NCBI RefSeq assembly: GCF_002211765.1
Contig: NZ_CP022133.1
Coordinates: forward strand, 1,860,001-1,924,000
Source of the DNA: Idiomarina piscisalsi
Lineage (GTDB): Bacteria; Pseudomonadota; Gammaproteobacteria; Enterobacterales; Alteromonadaceae
Length of the DNA stretch: 64,000 bases
Direction of reading: 5' to 3'
The translations under genes and the position numbers were made by a program. Positions 36,203 through 43,779 of this stretch are shown here, piece after piece. Position 1 is the first letter of the stretch; the number at the start of each line of letters is the position of its first letter. The notes under the pieces are model-generated. The model worked only from the letters and a program-made list of their open reading frames with translations. It was not told the origin of the DNA and made no database searches.

Positions 36203-37036
36203 TTATTTACGACGGTAGATAATACCGGGGTTGCAGCGGATCATTTCAAAGTCATCGGTTAAACCCGAAATAGACTCCGAGGCACCGAGAATAAGATAGC
36301 CCCCCGGGTTAAGTGATTGCCGAAATTGGGCAATTATTTTCCGCTTTACTTCCGGGGCGAAGTAAATAAGCACATTGCGGCAAAAAATAACGTCAAATTT
36401 GCCGAGCAATGAGTAGCTGTCCAGCAGGTTCAGGTGCCGGAAATGAATGTGCGTCTTTAGGTTATCCCTTACTTTCATCGATCCCGGCTTGCTACCGTCG
36501 GTGAAGTACTTCTGCCGACGTTCTGCCGATAAGCCCCGTGCTAATGCCAGGCTGTCGTATTCGCCAATGCCACATTGTTCAAGCACTTTATTGGATATAT
36601 CGGTTGCCGTTATTTTGATACTACCTCTGAGAGCGCCGGGATTCTTGGCTTTAAATTCATCATAAGTAATGGCAATGGAGTACGGCTCTTGCCCGGATGA
36701 GCATGCTGCGGACCATATTTTTAACGGTCCCGTATGGTTTTTGTATTCAGCAAAAATGCGGTCATGCAAAATTTGGAAGGGGTAAGTATCACGAAACCAT
36801 AAGGTTTCATTTGTTGTCATGGCGTCAATAACCGCCGCCCGTAGGGCACGTTCACTTATTTTCATAGAGCGCTTTACCAACTCTGACAACGAGTCAATAT
36901 TAAAGCGCCCCATTAACGGGCTGAGCCGGCTTTTGACCAAATACAATTTACTCTCGCCCAGCACAATACCGCACTGGTGCTCCAGAAACTGACGAAACTC
37001 TTGGTATTCCGATAAACTTAATTCGCGATTCGACAC
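36203..37036 (-). CDS. cheR: Chemotaxis protein methyltransferase CheR
   Basis: CheR is a 277-residue SAM-dependent enzyme that methylates glutamates of chemoreceptors. An N-terminal helical domain precedes the methyltransferase motif KIWSAACSSGQEPYSIAI near residue 110. TATDISNKVLEQC and DVIFCRNVLIYFAPEVKRKI follow, the latter with the characteristic NVLIYF. The cheV-cheR-flgB order is shared with Vibrio and Shewanella polar flagellar loci. Confidence 0.95.
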   Translation of the reverse strand: MSNRELSLSEYQEFRQFLEHQCGIVLGESKLYLVKSRLSPLMGRFNIDSLSELVKRSMKISERALRAAVIDAMTTNETLWFRDTYPFQILHDRIFAEYKNHTGPLKIWSAACSSGQEPYSIAITYDEFKAKNPGALRGSIKITATDISNKVLEQCGIGEYDSLALARGLSAERRQKYFTDGSKPGSMKVRDNLKTHIHFRHLNLLDSYSLLGKFDVIFCRNVLIYFAPEVKRKIIAQFRQSLNPGGYLILGASESISGLTDDFEMIRCNPGIIYRRK

Positions 37037-37077
37037 GTTATATTAACTGCTTCCGTTTCAATTTGTTCTTTTGCTAT

Positions 37078-37141
37078 GCCGTAGCCTGACGTTATTACGT
37101 CAGGCTACGGCATTTCACCTGATGCTATTGCATCAGGCTAC
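37078..37141. repeat. Paired REP-like palindromes (BIME-like)
   Basis: The first hairpin (37078-37111) has a 14-bp stem, GCCGTAGCCTGACG, around a 6-base loop. The second, smaller hairpin (37118-37137) is CCTGATGC-TATT-GCATCAGG. Read on the minus strand, 37112-37141 differs only in the loop from an element at 51654-51683. The second hairpin contains the last codons and the TGA stop of cheV. The unit lies between cheV and cheR and could act as a transcript stabiliser or attenuator. Confidence 0.7.
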
Positions 37142-38065
37142 AACAGTATTAAGCCATTTTTGAACGGCTGTCGCCAGCTCATCGGGATGAAATTTTGCAA
37201 TGAAATCATCGGCGCCGACTTTCTTCACCATAGCTTGATTGAAGACACCACTCAATGATGTGTGCAAAATAACATGAATATCACGTAAATCGGGATCGGC
37301 TTTTACCTCGGCGGTCAATGTATAACCGTCCATGACGGGCATTTCTACATCGGAAACAATAACTGGCACATGCGTATGTGCGCTACCACCCAGTTCTTTT
37401 GCTTTATCTTTCAGATACTCGAGTGCTTCCTTTCCGTTCTTCCTGACTTCAAGGTGAATGCCTAAAGATTGCAAAGCGCGTTTTATTTGATTACGAGCCA
37501 CAGACGAATCGTCAGTGATGAGAATCGTCAAGTCTTCTTTAGCGACATTGATCTCTGCGTTAGCGACCTCTTCGCTCACATCGGAGTTAATGGGTACGAT
37601 ATCAGCTAAAATGCGCTCGACATCAATAATTTCAACCAACTCGTTCTCAATTTCTGTCACTGCGGTCAGATAAGCGTCACGTCCTGCCCCTTTGGGGGGG
37701 GGCATAACATCTTCCCAGTTAATGTTCATAATGCGGTCAACGCCACCGACCAGAAATCCCTGAACGGTTCTGTTGTATTCAGAAATAATGACGAAGCGGT
37801 TTTCAATGTCCGTAATGGCCGGACCGCCCGTTGCCATACTCAAATCAATAATGGAGATAGCCTGACCTCGAATATGCGCGATACCTCTTACAAGCGGGTT
37901 TCGATTTGGCATTGCCGTTAACTTAGGACAAGGTAAAACTTCTCTGACCTTAAACACATTAATTCCGAAGCGTTGTTTCCCTGTTAACCTGAACAACAAT
38001 AACTCCAGTCGGTTTTGTCCGACCATTTGTGTGCGCTGATTCACTGAATCGAGAATACTGGCCAT
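37133..38065 (-). CDS. cheV: Chemotaxis coupling protein CheV
   Basis: CheV is a 310-residue fusion of an N-terminal CheW-like domain, about residues 15-165 (LLLFRLTGKQRFGINVFKVREVL, GIAHIRGQAISIIDL), and a C-terminal response-regulator receiver domain, about residues 180-308. The phosphorylatable Asp is in VPVIVSDVEMPVMDG; the acidic pair is in ILITDDSS and the Lys in IAKFHPDE. It couples receptors to CheA and may act as a phosphate sink. Its stop lies in a REP-like palindrome. Confidence 0.94.
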   Translation of the reverse strand: MASILDSVNQRTQMVGQNRLELLLFRLTGKQRFGINVFKVREVLPCPKLTAMPNRNPLVRGIAHIRGQAISIIDLSMATGGPAITDIENRFVIISEYNRTVQGFLVGGVDRIMNINWEDVMPPPKGAGRDAYLTAVTEIENELVEIIDVERILADIVPINSDVSEEVANAEINVAKEDLTILITDDSSVARNQIKRALQSLGIHLEVRKNGKEALEYLKDKAKELGGSAHTHVPVIVSDVEMPVMDGYTLTAEVKADPDLRDIHVILHTSLSGVFNQAMVKKVGADDFIAKFHPDELATAVQKWLNTVVA

Positions 38066-38100
38066 GCTTCACTCCTGTAATATGGCAGGCTACCTTTGTT

Positions 38101-38116
38101 CGGCACGGTATTTGCT
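38101..38116 (+). promoter_or_regulatory. Sigma-54 promoter of flgA
   Basis: CGGCACGGTATTTGCT contains the invariant -24 GG and -12 GC at correct spacing, and a full TTGC. It points toward flgA, whose start is about 110 bp downstream. It lies in the divergent cheV-flgA interval. Confidence 0.75.
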
Positions 38117-38228
38117 TAAACTACTATTAGCAAAATATGTATTGGTCGAGCCGCCGAACTTTTGACGTTATACCGTTTTTTTCGGCAGGCAGCCAGATAA
38201 CCTTAGTAGATAACGTCAGGATATTTTT

Positions 38229-38954
38229 ATGATAGTACGTAAATCGCTGTTGATCAGTTCGCTTTTTGCAATAACGATTTTGCTCTTGGGCTTTACCCCA
38301 AATAATGCGCTGGCACAAAGTAATGACGTACGCCTCGATTATAAGGCATTACAGACTCTGGCGCATGATTTTGTTCGCTCTCAGGTCAGCGCGCCTGAAA
38401 GTGGTCGCATTGACGTTGTTGCGAATAACCTGGATCCCCGAATGACAGCAAAGCGATGTTCAGCGGCGCCAGAGGTTGACTTAGCAAGCAATGCACGGTT
38501 AGATGGCTACACCACCGTAGAAATTAAGTGTGCTACCGCAAACGGTTGGCGAACCTATGTGCCGGTCAGAATTTACCGTTATAAAAATGTGGTCACCGCA
38601 TCAGGTCCTATGTCTCCGGGTCAAATGATTAGCGAAAGTGATTTGACCTTTGCCGAAGTCGACCTAAACCAAATACGTTCAAACGTTTATACAACGAAGG
38701 AACTATTGGTTGGCGCTCGCGTCAAAAAGCGCATTGGCGCCGGTCAGGCAATTCGACCAAGCGATACCTGTCTTGTTTGTGAGGACCAAACGGTTACAAT
38801 AGTTGCTAAAAATAAAGCATTAAGAATTACCGCTGACGGAAAAGCGTTAGCTGACGGCTTAAAAGGCGAATCCGTTGTCGTGAAAAACGCCCGCTCAGGC
38901 AAGTCGATAGAAGCGGTTGTGACAGGGCTGAACGAGGTTACCGTCAACCTTTAA
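38229..38954 (+). CDS. flgA: Flagellar P-ring assembly chaperone FlgA
   Basis: FlgA is a 241-residue periplasmic chaperone for FlgI. A signal peptide (about residues 1-30, ending NNALAQ) is followed by a C-terminal SAF/ChapFlgA region from about residue 120 (VVTASGPMSPGQMISESDLTF, then VGARVKKRIGAGQAI). It is divergent from cheV and heads flgA-flgM-flgN, as in Vibrio. Confidence 0.93.
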   Translation: MIVRKSLLISSLFAITILLLGFTPNNALAQSNDVRLDYKALQTLAHDFVRSQVSAPESGRIDVVANNLDPRMTAKRCSAAPEVDLASNARLDGYTTVEIKCATANGWRTYVPVRIYRYKNVVTASGPMSPGQMISESDLTFAEVDLNQIRSNVYTTKELLVGARVKKRIGAGQAIRPSDTCLVCEDQTVTIVAKNKALRITADGKALADGLKGESVVVKNARSGKSIEAVVTGLNEVTVNL

Positions 38955-38983
38955 AATACTTTACAAAAAAGTGGATTTTTTAG

Positions 38984-39010
38984 TTAAGTTTTTTCGGATA
39001 TGGTCGATAA
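38984..39010 (+). promoter_or_regulatory. Probable sigma-28 promoter of flgMN
   Basis: TTAA (38984-38987), 15 bp, then GTCGATAA (39003-39010). There is one mismatch in each box relative to TAAA and GCCGATAA. It lies about 35 bp before flgM, consistent with the known late promoter of flgM in enterics. Confidence 0.65.
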
Positions 39011-39044
39011 GTAACCGAGACTTACTATCTAGCGAGGCAACACA

Positions 39045-39368
39045 ATGGCTATTAACATTAATAATGCTGGACTGAAAAACACCAGTATCGATAACAAATC
39101 AAGCAATCGCCAGGTTCAAAACGACCCGGCGGGTAATTCTGCATCGGTTTCTCAAAAAGGCGGTGACGCGGTTTCCTTGACCAGCGAAGCGCAACAACTG
39201 GGCGGATTGCAGGAAAAGGCCATGAACAGCAGTGGTATCGACCAAGCTAAAGTGGACAGAATTAAAGCGGAAATTGAAAGCGGCTCATACAAAATTAATG
39301 TTGAGCAGTTAGCGTCAAAACTTGCTCAGTTTGAATCTGATCTTTTCGCTGGCGGTAACGACGAATAA
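39045..39368 (+). CDS. flgM: Anti-sigma-28 factor FlgM
   Basis: FlgM is a 107-residue, largely disordered protein with the family's C-terminal sigma-binding part: VDRIKAEIESGSYKINVEQLASKLAQFESDL. FlgM holds FliA inactive until the hook is finished and is then exported. It therefore sets the timing of all the sigma-28 units seen in this window. The flgN start overlaps its stop. Confidence 0.93.
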   Translation: MAININNAGLKNTSIDNKSSNRQVQNDPAGNSASVSQKGGDAVSLTSEAQQLGGLQEKAMNSSGIDQAKVDRIKAEIESGSYKINVEQLASKLAQFESDLFAGGNDE

Positions 39369-39769
39369 TGACAGAAGTCGCGTCGGTCAACCAATTGCTT
39401 GATGACATGGCGGAGTCGCTAGATAGGCTGGCTTTGCTGCAACAGCGTGAGCTAAATGCCATTGTCGATCGCGAGCATGCCGACGTTCCTGCTATTACTT
39501 CCGAAAAAGAAAAAGCTCTGGCCGAAGTGACACGCCTCGACACTTTGTTGTCAGAGCACCCCGATAAAGACACGTTGAAAGAAGACCCTCAGTTAGCCAC
39601 TGCAGTTGAGTCTATCAAGCAAACCCTTGCCAATATCCAGCACCAAAACCAAGTCAATGAGCGTGTTGTTCAGTCCACTCTGAACAGCATTGATCAGCTC
39701 AAGCAAAGTATTTTACAGTCAGCCCGCAAAGACTCTCTTACCTACAACAGTAAAGGCAAAATTCGTTAA
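39368..39769 (+). CDS. flgN: FlgN-family flagellar export chaperone
   Basis: This 133-residue, mostly helical protein (NQLLDDMAESLDRLALLQQRELNAIV) fits FlgN, which delivers FlgK and FlgL to the export gate. The gene overlaps flgM by 1 bp, the usual flgMN arrangement. Its TAA stop is part of the -35 box of the next promoter. Confidence 0.88.
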   Translation: MTEVASVNQLLDDMAESLDRLALLQQRELNAIVDREHADVPAITSEKEKALAEVTRLDTLLSEHPDKDTLKEDPQLATAVESIKQTLANIQHQNQVNERVVQSTLNSIDQLKQSILQSARKDSLTYNSKGKIR

Positions 39770-39793
39770 AGAATTCTGCGTTTCAGCCGTTAT
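39767..39793 (+). promoter_or_regulatory. Sigma-28 promoter of flgP
   Basis: TAAA (39767-39770, sharing bases with the flgN stop), 15 bp, then GCCGTTAT (39786-39793). The -10 box resembles that of flagellin copy A. The flgP start is about 35 bp downstream. Confidence 0.75.
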
Positions 39794-39827
39794 AACGATT
39801 AGTACGTTTTAGTCCGTAGGGGTCGTT

Positions 39828-40307
39828 ATGACAAAGCAAATTTTGACACTGGGTATTGTCCTTTCATCAATGGTTTTAAGTGGCTGTGCGGCTTATAACA
39901 ACTTGGTGTACGATCAAAAGCACGTCGAATGGGAAACTCAAACGCCTGACACCTTTCCGGTATTAAACGCGGTTGGCTATGCGCCTATTGAAAAGCAATC
40001 AGGTGACTCGGCTCAAGTGAAAGACCTAAACGCGATGCGCGCCTCTAAGCTGGCTGCGTATCGCGAACTTGCGGAACAAGTGTATGGGCAACGAATTGCC
40101 GGCAGCAGCTCGGTGGAAGACTGGGCGTTGAATAACGACAGCTTTCAAGCATCGGTTGACGGCGTCATTCGTGGCGCCGAAGTCGTGAAGACGTATACTG
40201 TTGGCGAGTATTACGCAACAGAACTGCGATTAGACTTCGAAAAAGTTCACCGCTTGTATCAAAGTACTAATCGCCAGCAAAAAGTAAAACGCGTTGTTTA
40301 TTATTAA
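39828..40307 (+). CDS. flgP: Flagellar outer-membrane lipoprotein FlgP (LPP20 family)
   Basis: This 159-residue lipoprotein has the signal MTKQILTLGIVLSSMVLSGC with lipobox Cys20. The mature part (LNAMRASKLAAYRELAEQVYGQRI) is the LPP20 fold. Vibrio cholerae FlgP is an outer-membrane lipoprotein needed for motility and part of the basal structure of sheathed polar flagella. Its position between flgN and flgT matches Vibrio, except that flgO is not beside it here. Confidence 0.88.
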   Translation: MTKQILTLGIVLSSMVLSGCAAYNNLVYDQKHVEWETQTPDTFPVLNAVGYAPIEKQSGDSAQVKDLNAMRASKLAAYRELAEQVYGQRIAGSSSVEDWALNNDSFQASVDGVIRGAEVVKTYTVGEYYATELRLDFEKVHRLYQSTNRQQKVKRVVYY

Positions 40308-40328
40308 GAGCGCTTTTAACCTGTAGTT

Positions 40329-40344
40329 TGGCAGGGTTCTTGCA
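40329..40344 (+). promoter_or_regulatory. Sigma-54 promoter of flgT
   Basis: TGGCAGGGTTCTTGCA has the -24 GG and -12 TTGC elements with exact spacing. It lies 77-92 bp before flgT and just after the flgP stop, so flgT can be made earlier than the sigma-28-driven flgP. Confidence 0.75.
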
Positions 40345-40420
40345 GTTAATTTCAGAGAAAGCCACATAAGACAAAGACCGACAATAAATCGACACTTTGG
40401 ATGAATCTGGGATACGACAC

Positions 40421-41584
40421 ATGAACTGGAAGACCTTGCTTTTACTCGCATCACTTATTTTCCTTGCGTTTCCAAGCAGCGCCCGCTGGATTGAAGCACA
40501 AGGTACGGCTCGCATTGTGAATGGTGATGTCGAAAAGGCGCGCCAGCAAGCCATTGAAAGCGCCCTTCAACAAGCTCTCCTCTCTTCTGGTGGCAGTATC
40601 AGCAGCATTCAGCAGGTGGTTGATGGCGTCCTGAGTAACACAGAAACCCAGTGGACCAGTCGTGGCAATGTCGATCAAGTTTCTATCGTGCGAGAGGAAG
40701 TTCGGGACGATCGTGTCGTGGTTTTACTACGCGCAGACATTTGGAACCGCGAGGGCGAATGCGCCCGCAGTAGCTATAAAAATTCCGTCACTATTGTCCC
40801 GTTTGAGCTGCGCGACCGCGCCCATGGCACCTGGGGCCAAATCTGGGATATCGGCGAAGTGTCTGCTGAGCGCTTTTCGCGCACACTAGGTGGCGTCGGC
40901 AGTCAAATTCATATTGCCCACACCTTACAACGTCACGCGGGTCTAAACGACGCATTAAGTGGCCTGAACCTGGAAGAGCTGGGGCGTATGGCACGTAGTT
41001 TAGGACTGGCTAACGACAGTCAGTTCGTCGTGTTTGGCTTGTTTGACGACTTAGCTATGATGAATACCGACTCAGGCTGGTTATGGTCTTCAACGCCCGA
41101 TCGCCACTATGCATTGACCCTATATTTAATGGATGCCAGCACGGGGCAACTTGTAACTCGCGCTCGAGTCGAAGACACTCAGCCCTGGACATTTGATCGT
41201 TCCGCCACCGTCGACGTGGCAACCGCAAACTTCTGGGATGAACCGTTTGGCGCTGCTCTTGCCAGTGGTCTAGAGGATTTAGCCGGTGGCGTTAAAGAAA
41301 AGCTGCTCTGTAAACCGGTGCGAGGTCGGGTCATTGCGGTCGATGACAAAACCGTCCAGTTTAATTTGGGCGAACAGCATGGTGTGAACGTCGGCGATAA
41401 GTTAAAAGTTATCCACCCAAGCCACTTTACCGACGACCAGGGCCGCTTCCGCCAAAAATGGGAAGTCAGCCAGTTTGAGGTGGAAGTTCAGCAAGTTCAA
41501 CAAAGCACAGCTGTCGCTAGGCTAACCAGCGGTAACATGTTGCATAACGTGCAGGTGAGAGACTGGGTTGTCCCCATTGACTAG
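40421..41584 (+). CDS. flgT: Flagellar H-ring assembly protein FlgT
   Basis: FlgT is a 387-residue exported protein with a signal peptide (MNWKTLLLLASLIFLAFPSSAR). N-terminal (IEAQGTARIVNGDVEKARQQAI), middle and C-terminal domains follow, the last ending with the SH3-like part (GRVIAVDDKTVQFNLGEQHGVNVGDKL). In Vibrio FlgT forms the H ring around the LP ring and helps T-ring assembly. The start at 40421 is preferred over 40397 because it begins directly at the signal peptide. Confidence 0.9.
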   Translation: MNWKTLLLLASLIFLAFPSSARWIEAQGTARIVNGDVEKARQQAIESALQQALLSSGGSISSIQQVVDGVLSNTETQWTSRGNVDQVSIVREEVRDDRVVVLLRADIWNREGECARSSYKNSVTIVPFELRDRAHGTWGQIWDIGEVSAERFSRTLGGVGSQIHIAHTLQRHAGLNDALSGLNLEELGRMARSLGLANDSQFVVFGLFDDLAMMNTDSGWLWSSTPDRHYALTLYLMDASTGQLVTRARVEDTQPWTFDRSATVDVATANFWDEPFGAALASGLEDLAGGVKEKLLCKPVRGRVIAVDDKTVQFNLGEQHGVNVGDKLKVIHPSHFTDDQGRFRQKWEVSQFEVEVQQVQQSTAVARLTSGNMLHNVQVRDWVVPID

Positions 41585-41624
41585 GGGATGAAACCGTCTG
41601 CCGGTTCTGGCATAATTCGCGGAC

Positions 41625-41698
41625 GTCCCCGTAGCTCAGCTGGATAGAGCAATTGCCTCCTAAGCAATAGGTCGCAGGTTCGACTCCTGCCGGGGACG
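41625..41698 (+). tRNA. tRNA-Arg (anticodon CCT)
   Basis: The full cloverleaf reads by eye. The acceptor stem GTCCCCG (41625-41631) pairs with CGGGGAC (41691-41697). The anticodon stem ATTGC/GCAAT encloses loop CTCCTAA with anticodon CCT at 41659-41661. The T arm has GGTTCGACTCC. It reads the AGG codon. The 3' CCA is not encoded. It follows flgT by 40 bp, with CATAAT at 41611 as a likely -10 box. Confidence 0.95.
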
Positions 41699-41707
41699 CA
41701 AGCTAAA

Positions 41708-42505
41708 TTAATTGCGAGTGAAAGGTATTTTCAGCACGCCAAGAATTTTTGTTGTTACGGTCTGGTCACGATATTCCTTAAGACCAATGTCAATATTGTC
41801 GGACCCTGCTTTCGGCCTAGCAGTGAAGCTTTTGAACAGGTGATCCCACCAGCTGACACTGAACCCGTAATTACTGTTGGTTTCTTCTTTTTCAACGCTA
41901 TGGTGAATACGGTGCAGCTCTTGTGTAATTAAAATTTTTCTTACCACTTTTTCAAGGGGCTTTGGCAGCGCCACGTTACCGTGATTAAACAACGAGCAGG
42001 CGTTCAGAACAATTTCGAAAATAATAACGGCCAATGCCGGCGCACCCAAGGCAATGACCACGGCTGCTTTAATAAAGAAGCTCAAAAGAATTTCTGCGGG
42101 GTGAAAACGCAGGCCTGTGGTTACATCAAAGTCCGGGTCGGCATGATGCACTCGGTGCAAACGCCATAGCAGTGGCACCCGATGAAATAGGCGATGCTGC
42201 CAGTAAATCGCGATATCAAGCGCAATAACACTCATAACCACCGTTATCCAAAACGGCAGGCTATTCGTCATGGTAATGTTGAAAAGTCCCCAGCCGTTGT
42301 TCGCCGCCCACAGCCCAGCGCCGGTTAAGCCGGCCGGTGCAATAATCCTCAGCAGTAGGGTGTCTATAACTACAATACCTAAGTTTGTCGGCCAACGCTG
42401 TTTACGGCTGTATCGCGAACGACGTTTCGGTGAGGCATATTCCCACAACACCATGAGAACAAGCACGCCTAAAAATACGCTGAGTCGCCAGGCTGTTTCA
42501 GACAC
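41708..42505 (-). CDS. Sterol desaturase/fatty acid hydroxylase family protein
   Basis: This 265-residue integral membrane protein has the di-iron histidine clusters of the family: HRLFH near residue 104, HRVHH near 117, HGN near 175 and HRIHH near 199, between hydrophobic helices. It should be an O2-dependent membrane hydroxylase or desaturase of a lipid; the substrate is unknown. It is the last gene of the minus-strand group and overlaps the phosphatidyltransferase by 8 bp, which suggests a shared role in membrane-lipid chemistry. Confidence 0.85.
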   Translation of the reverse strand: MSETAWRLSVFLGVLVLMVLWEYASPKRRSRYSRKQRWPTNLGIVVIDTLLLRIIAPAGLTGAGLWAANNGWGLFNITMTNSLPFWITVVMSVIALDIAIYWQHRLFHRVPLLWRLHRVHHADPDFDVTTGLRFHPAEILLSFFIKAAVVIALGAPALAVIIFEIVLNACSLFNHGNVALPKPLEKVVRKILITQELHRIHHSVEKEETNSNYGFSVSWWDHLFKSFTARPKAGSDNIDIGLKEYRDQTVTTKILGVLKIPFTRN

Positions 42506-43124
42506 TATTCGCCGCTCCCTTTTTCAAGGTTCGGTAACCCGCCACAATGCGAGTTATCGCAGTAATCCAGCAGAGAGCGGCAAACACGTAAGCCAGCATG
42601 GCAAATTGCTGTGGCCATAAGCAGAATGCAACAAAGGCCAATATGGTTTCAAAACCCTCCGTTACCCCCCCCATGTAATGCAGCGATTTATTAGGGTAAG
42701 ACGGGTTTTCAATCCCCTGCTTGCCCGCCACACTGGCAAACGCCAGAAAGGTCGCGCCCGTCCCCATAAAGGTGACTAATAGCACACCGGCCGCCACCGC
42801 GTTTTGCTCTGGCGATGCCAGTAAAAATCCAAAGACCACGGCGCTGTAAAAAATAAAGTCGAGCACAATATCGATGTAACCGCCGGCATCGGTCAGTTGC
42901 GTCCGTCTGGCAACGGCTCCGTCCAGACCGTCGGCCAGCCTATTTAGTAATATCAGGATAAGCGCAAATGTGTAGTATTCAAGCGCCAGCAACGGCACCG
43001 CCAGTAACCCAACAACAAAGCCTGCCACCGTTACCTGGTCCGCGGTCACGCCCAGCTTGATCAGCAACCGCGCCGGAATGTCCAGCAACGCTCGGGTTAT
43101 CGGTAATAGTTTGGGATCAAGCAT
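42498..43124 (-). CDS. CDP-alcohol phosphatidyltransferase family protein (YnjF-like)
   Basis: This 208-residue membrane enzyme has the signature DGLDGAVARR followed by YIDIVLD, the D-G-x2-A-R-x8-G-x3-D-x3-D pattern that binds CDP-alcohol and metal. It would move a phosphatidyl group to or from an alcohol; the acceptor is unknown. It overlaps the ABC ATPase by 8 bp. E. coli ynjF likewise lies near ynjD, so this is the YnjF equivalent by context. Confidence 0.85.
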   Translation of the reverse strand: MLDPKLLPITRALLDIPARLLIKLGVTADQVTVAGFVVGLLAVPLLALEYYTFALILILLNRLADGLDGAVARRTQLTDAGGYIDIVLDFIFYSAVVFGFLLASPEQNAVAAGVLLVTFMGTGATFLAFASVAGKQGIENPSYPNKSLHYMGGVTEGFETILAFVAFCLWPQQFAMLAYVFAALCWITAITRIVAGYRTLKKGAANSV

Positions 43125-43779
43125 CGACTATCTCTTTGTTCTCGTTGACCATTATTATACGCCCGCTGGCATCAGCTCGATCATGTGTCACCATCAGTGC
43201 AGGAATAGTCGCTGCTGCAAGCTGTTTGAAAGTCCAGTCACGAACTTCTGCCCGTAACCCCGCATCAAGTGCGGAAAAGGGCTCATCCAACAACATCGCT
43301 TTCGGCTCTGCCAGCAACGCACAAAGCAACGCAATGCGCGAATACTGACCACCGCTAAGGTTATGTGGGTAGTCATCCCATTTTTCGTTAAGCGCCAAGT
43401 CATTCAACATTGCACGCGCTTTTTCTACTTGCTCGTTACGTTTGAGTATTGAGCGCGGCTTTTGCGCGAATAGGCAATTCTCGGCGACCGTCATATGTGG
43501 GAATAAGCCGCCTTTTTGAAACATCATACCTATTTGCCGTTGTGCTATCGACTGCTCACTAAGGTCTCTGCCATCCAGCATCAGTTCACCTTGGGTTGTG
43601 AAATCAGGCAGGAATTCACCGAGCACCCAACGCAATAACGTCGACTTCCCGACGCCGCTGGGGCCCATTAGCGTCACTACCTCCCCCGGTTGGATGCTGA
43701 GATTATTCAGTCGAAGCAGCAGCGTGTTTTGACTGCTTTCTGTTTGAGAGAATATAGCCAGATTACGAATGTTCAGCAT
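43117..43779 (-). CDS. ABC transporter ATP-binding protein (YnjD-like)
   Basis: This 220-residue ATPase has Walker A GPSGVGKST, signature LSGGQYSR, Walker B AMLLDEPFSALD and switch His in VTHDRADA. The tail is short, with no regulatory domain. It overlaps the permease gene by 17 bp. The pairing with a double permease and a periplasmic protein matches the E. coli YnjBCD importer, whose substrate is not established. Confidence 0.88.
   Translation of the reverse strand: MLNIRNLAIFSQTESSQNTLLLRLNNLSIQPGEVVTLMGPSGVGKSTLLRWVLGEFLPDFTTQGELMLDGRDLSEQSIAQRQIGMMFQKGGLFPHMTVAENCLFAQKPRSILKRNEQVEKARAMLNDLALNEKWDDYPHNLSGGQYSRIALLCALLAEPKAMLLDEPFSALDAGLRAEVRDWTFKQLAAATIPALMVTHDRADASGRIIMVNENKEIVDA

Noticed and set aside
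41625-41710. tRNA-Arg as an integration site of a mobile element
   Set aside because: No integrase gene and no repeat of the tRNA 3' end were found nearby.
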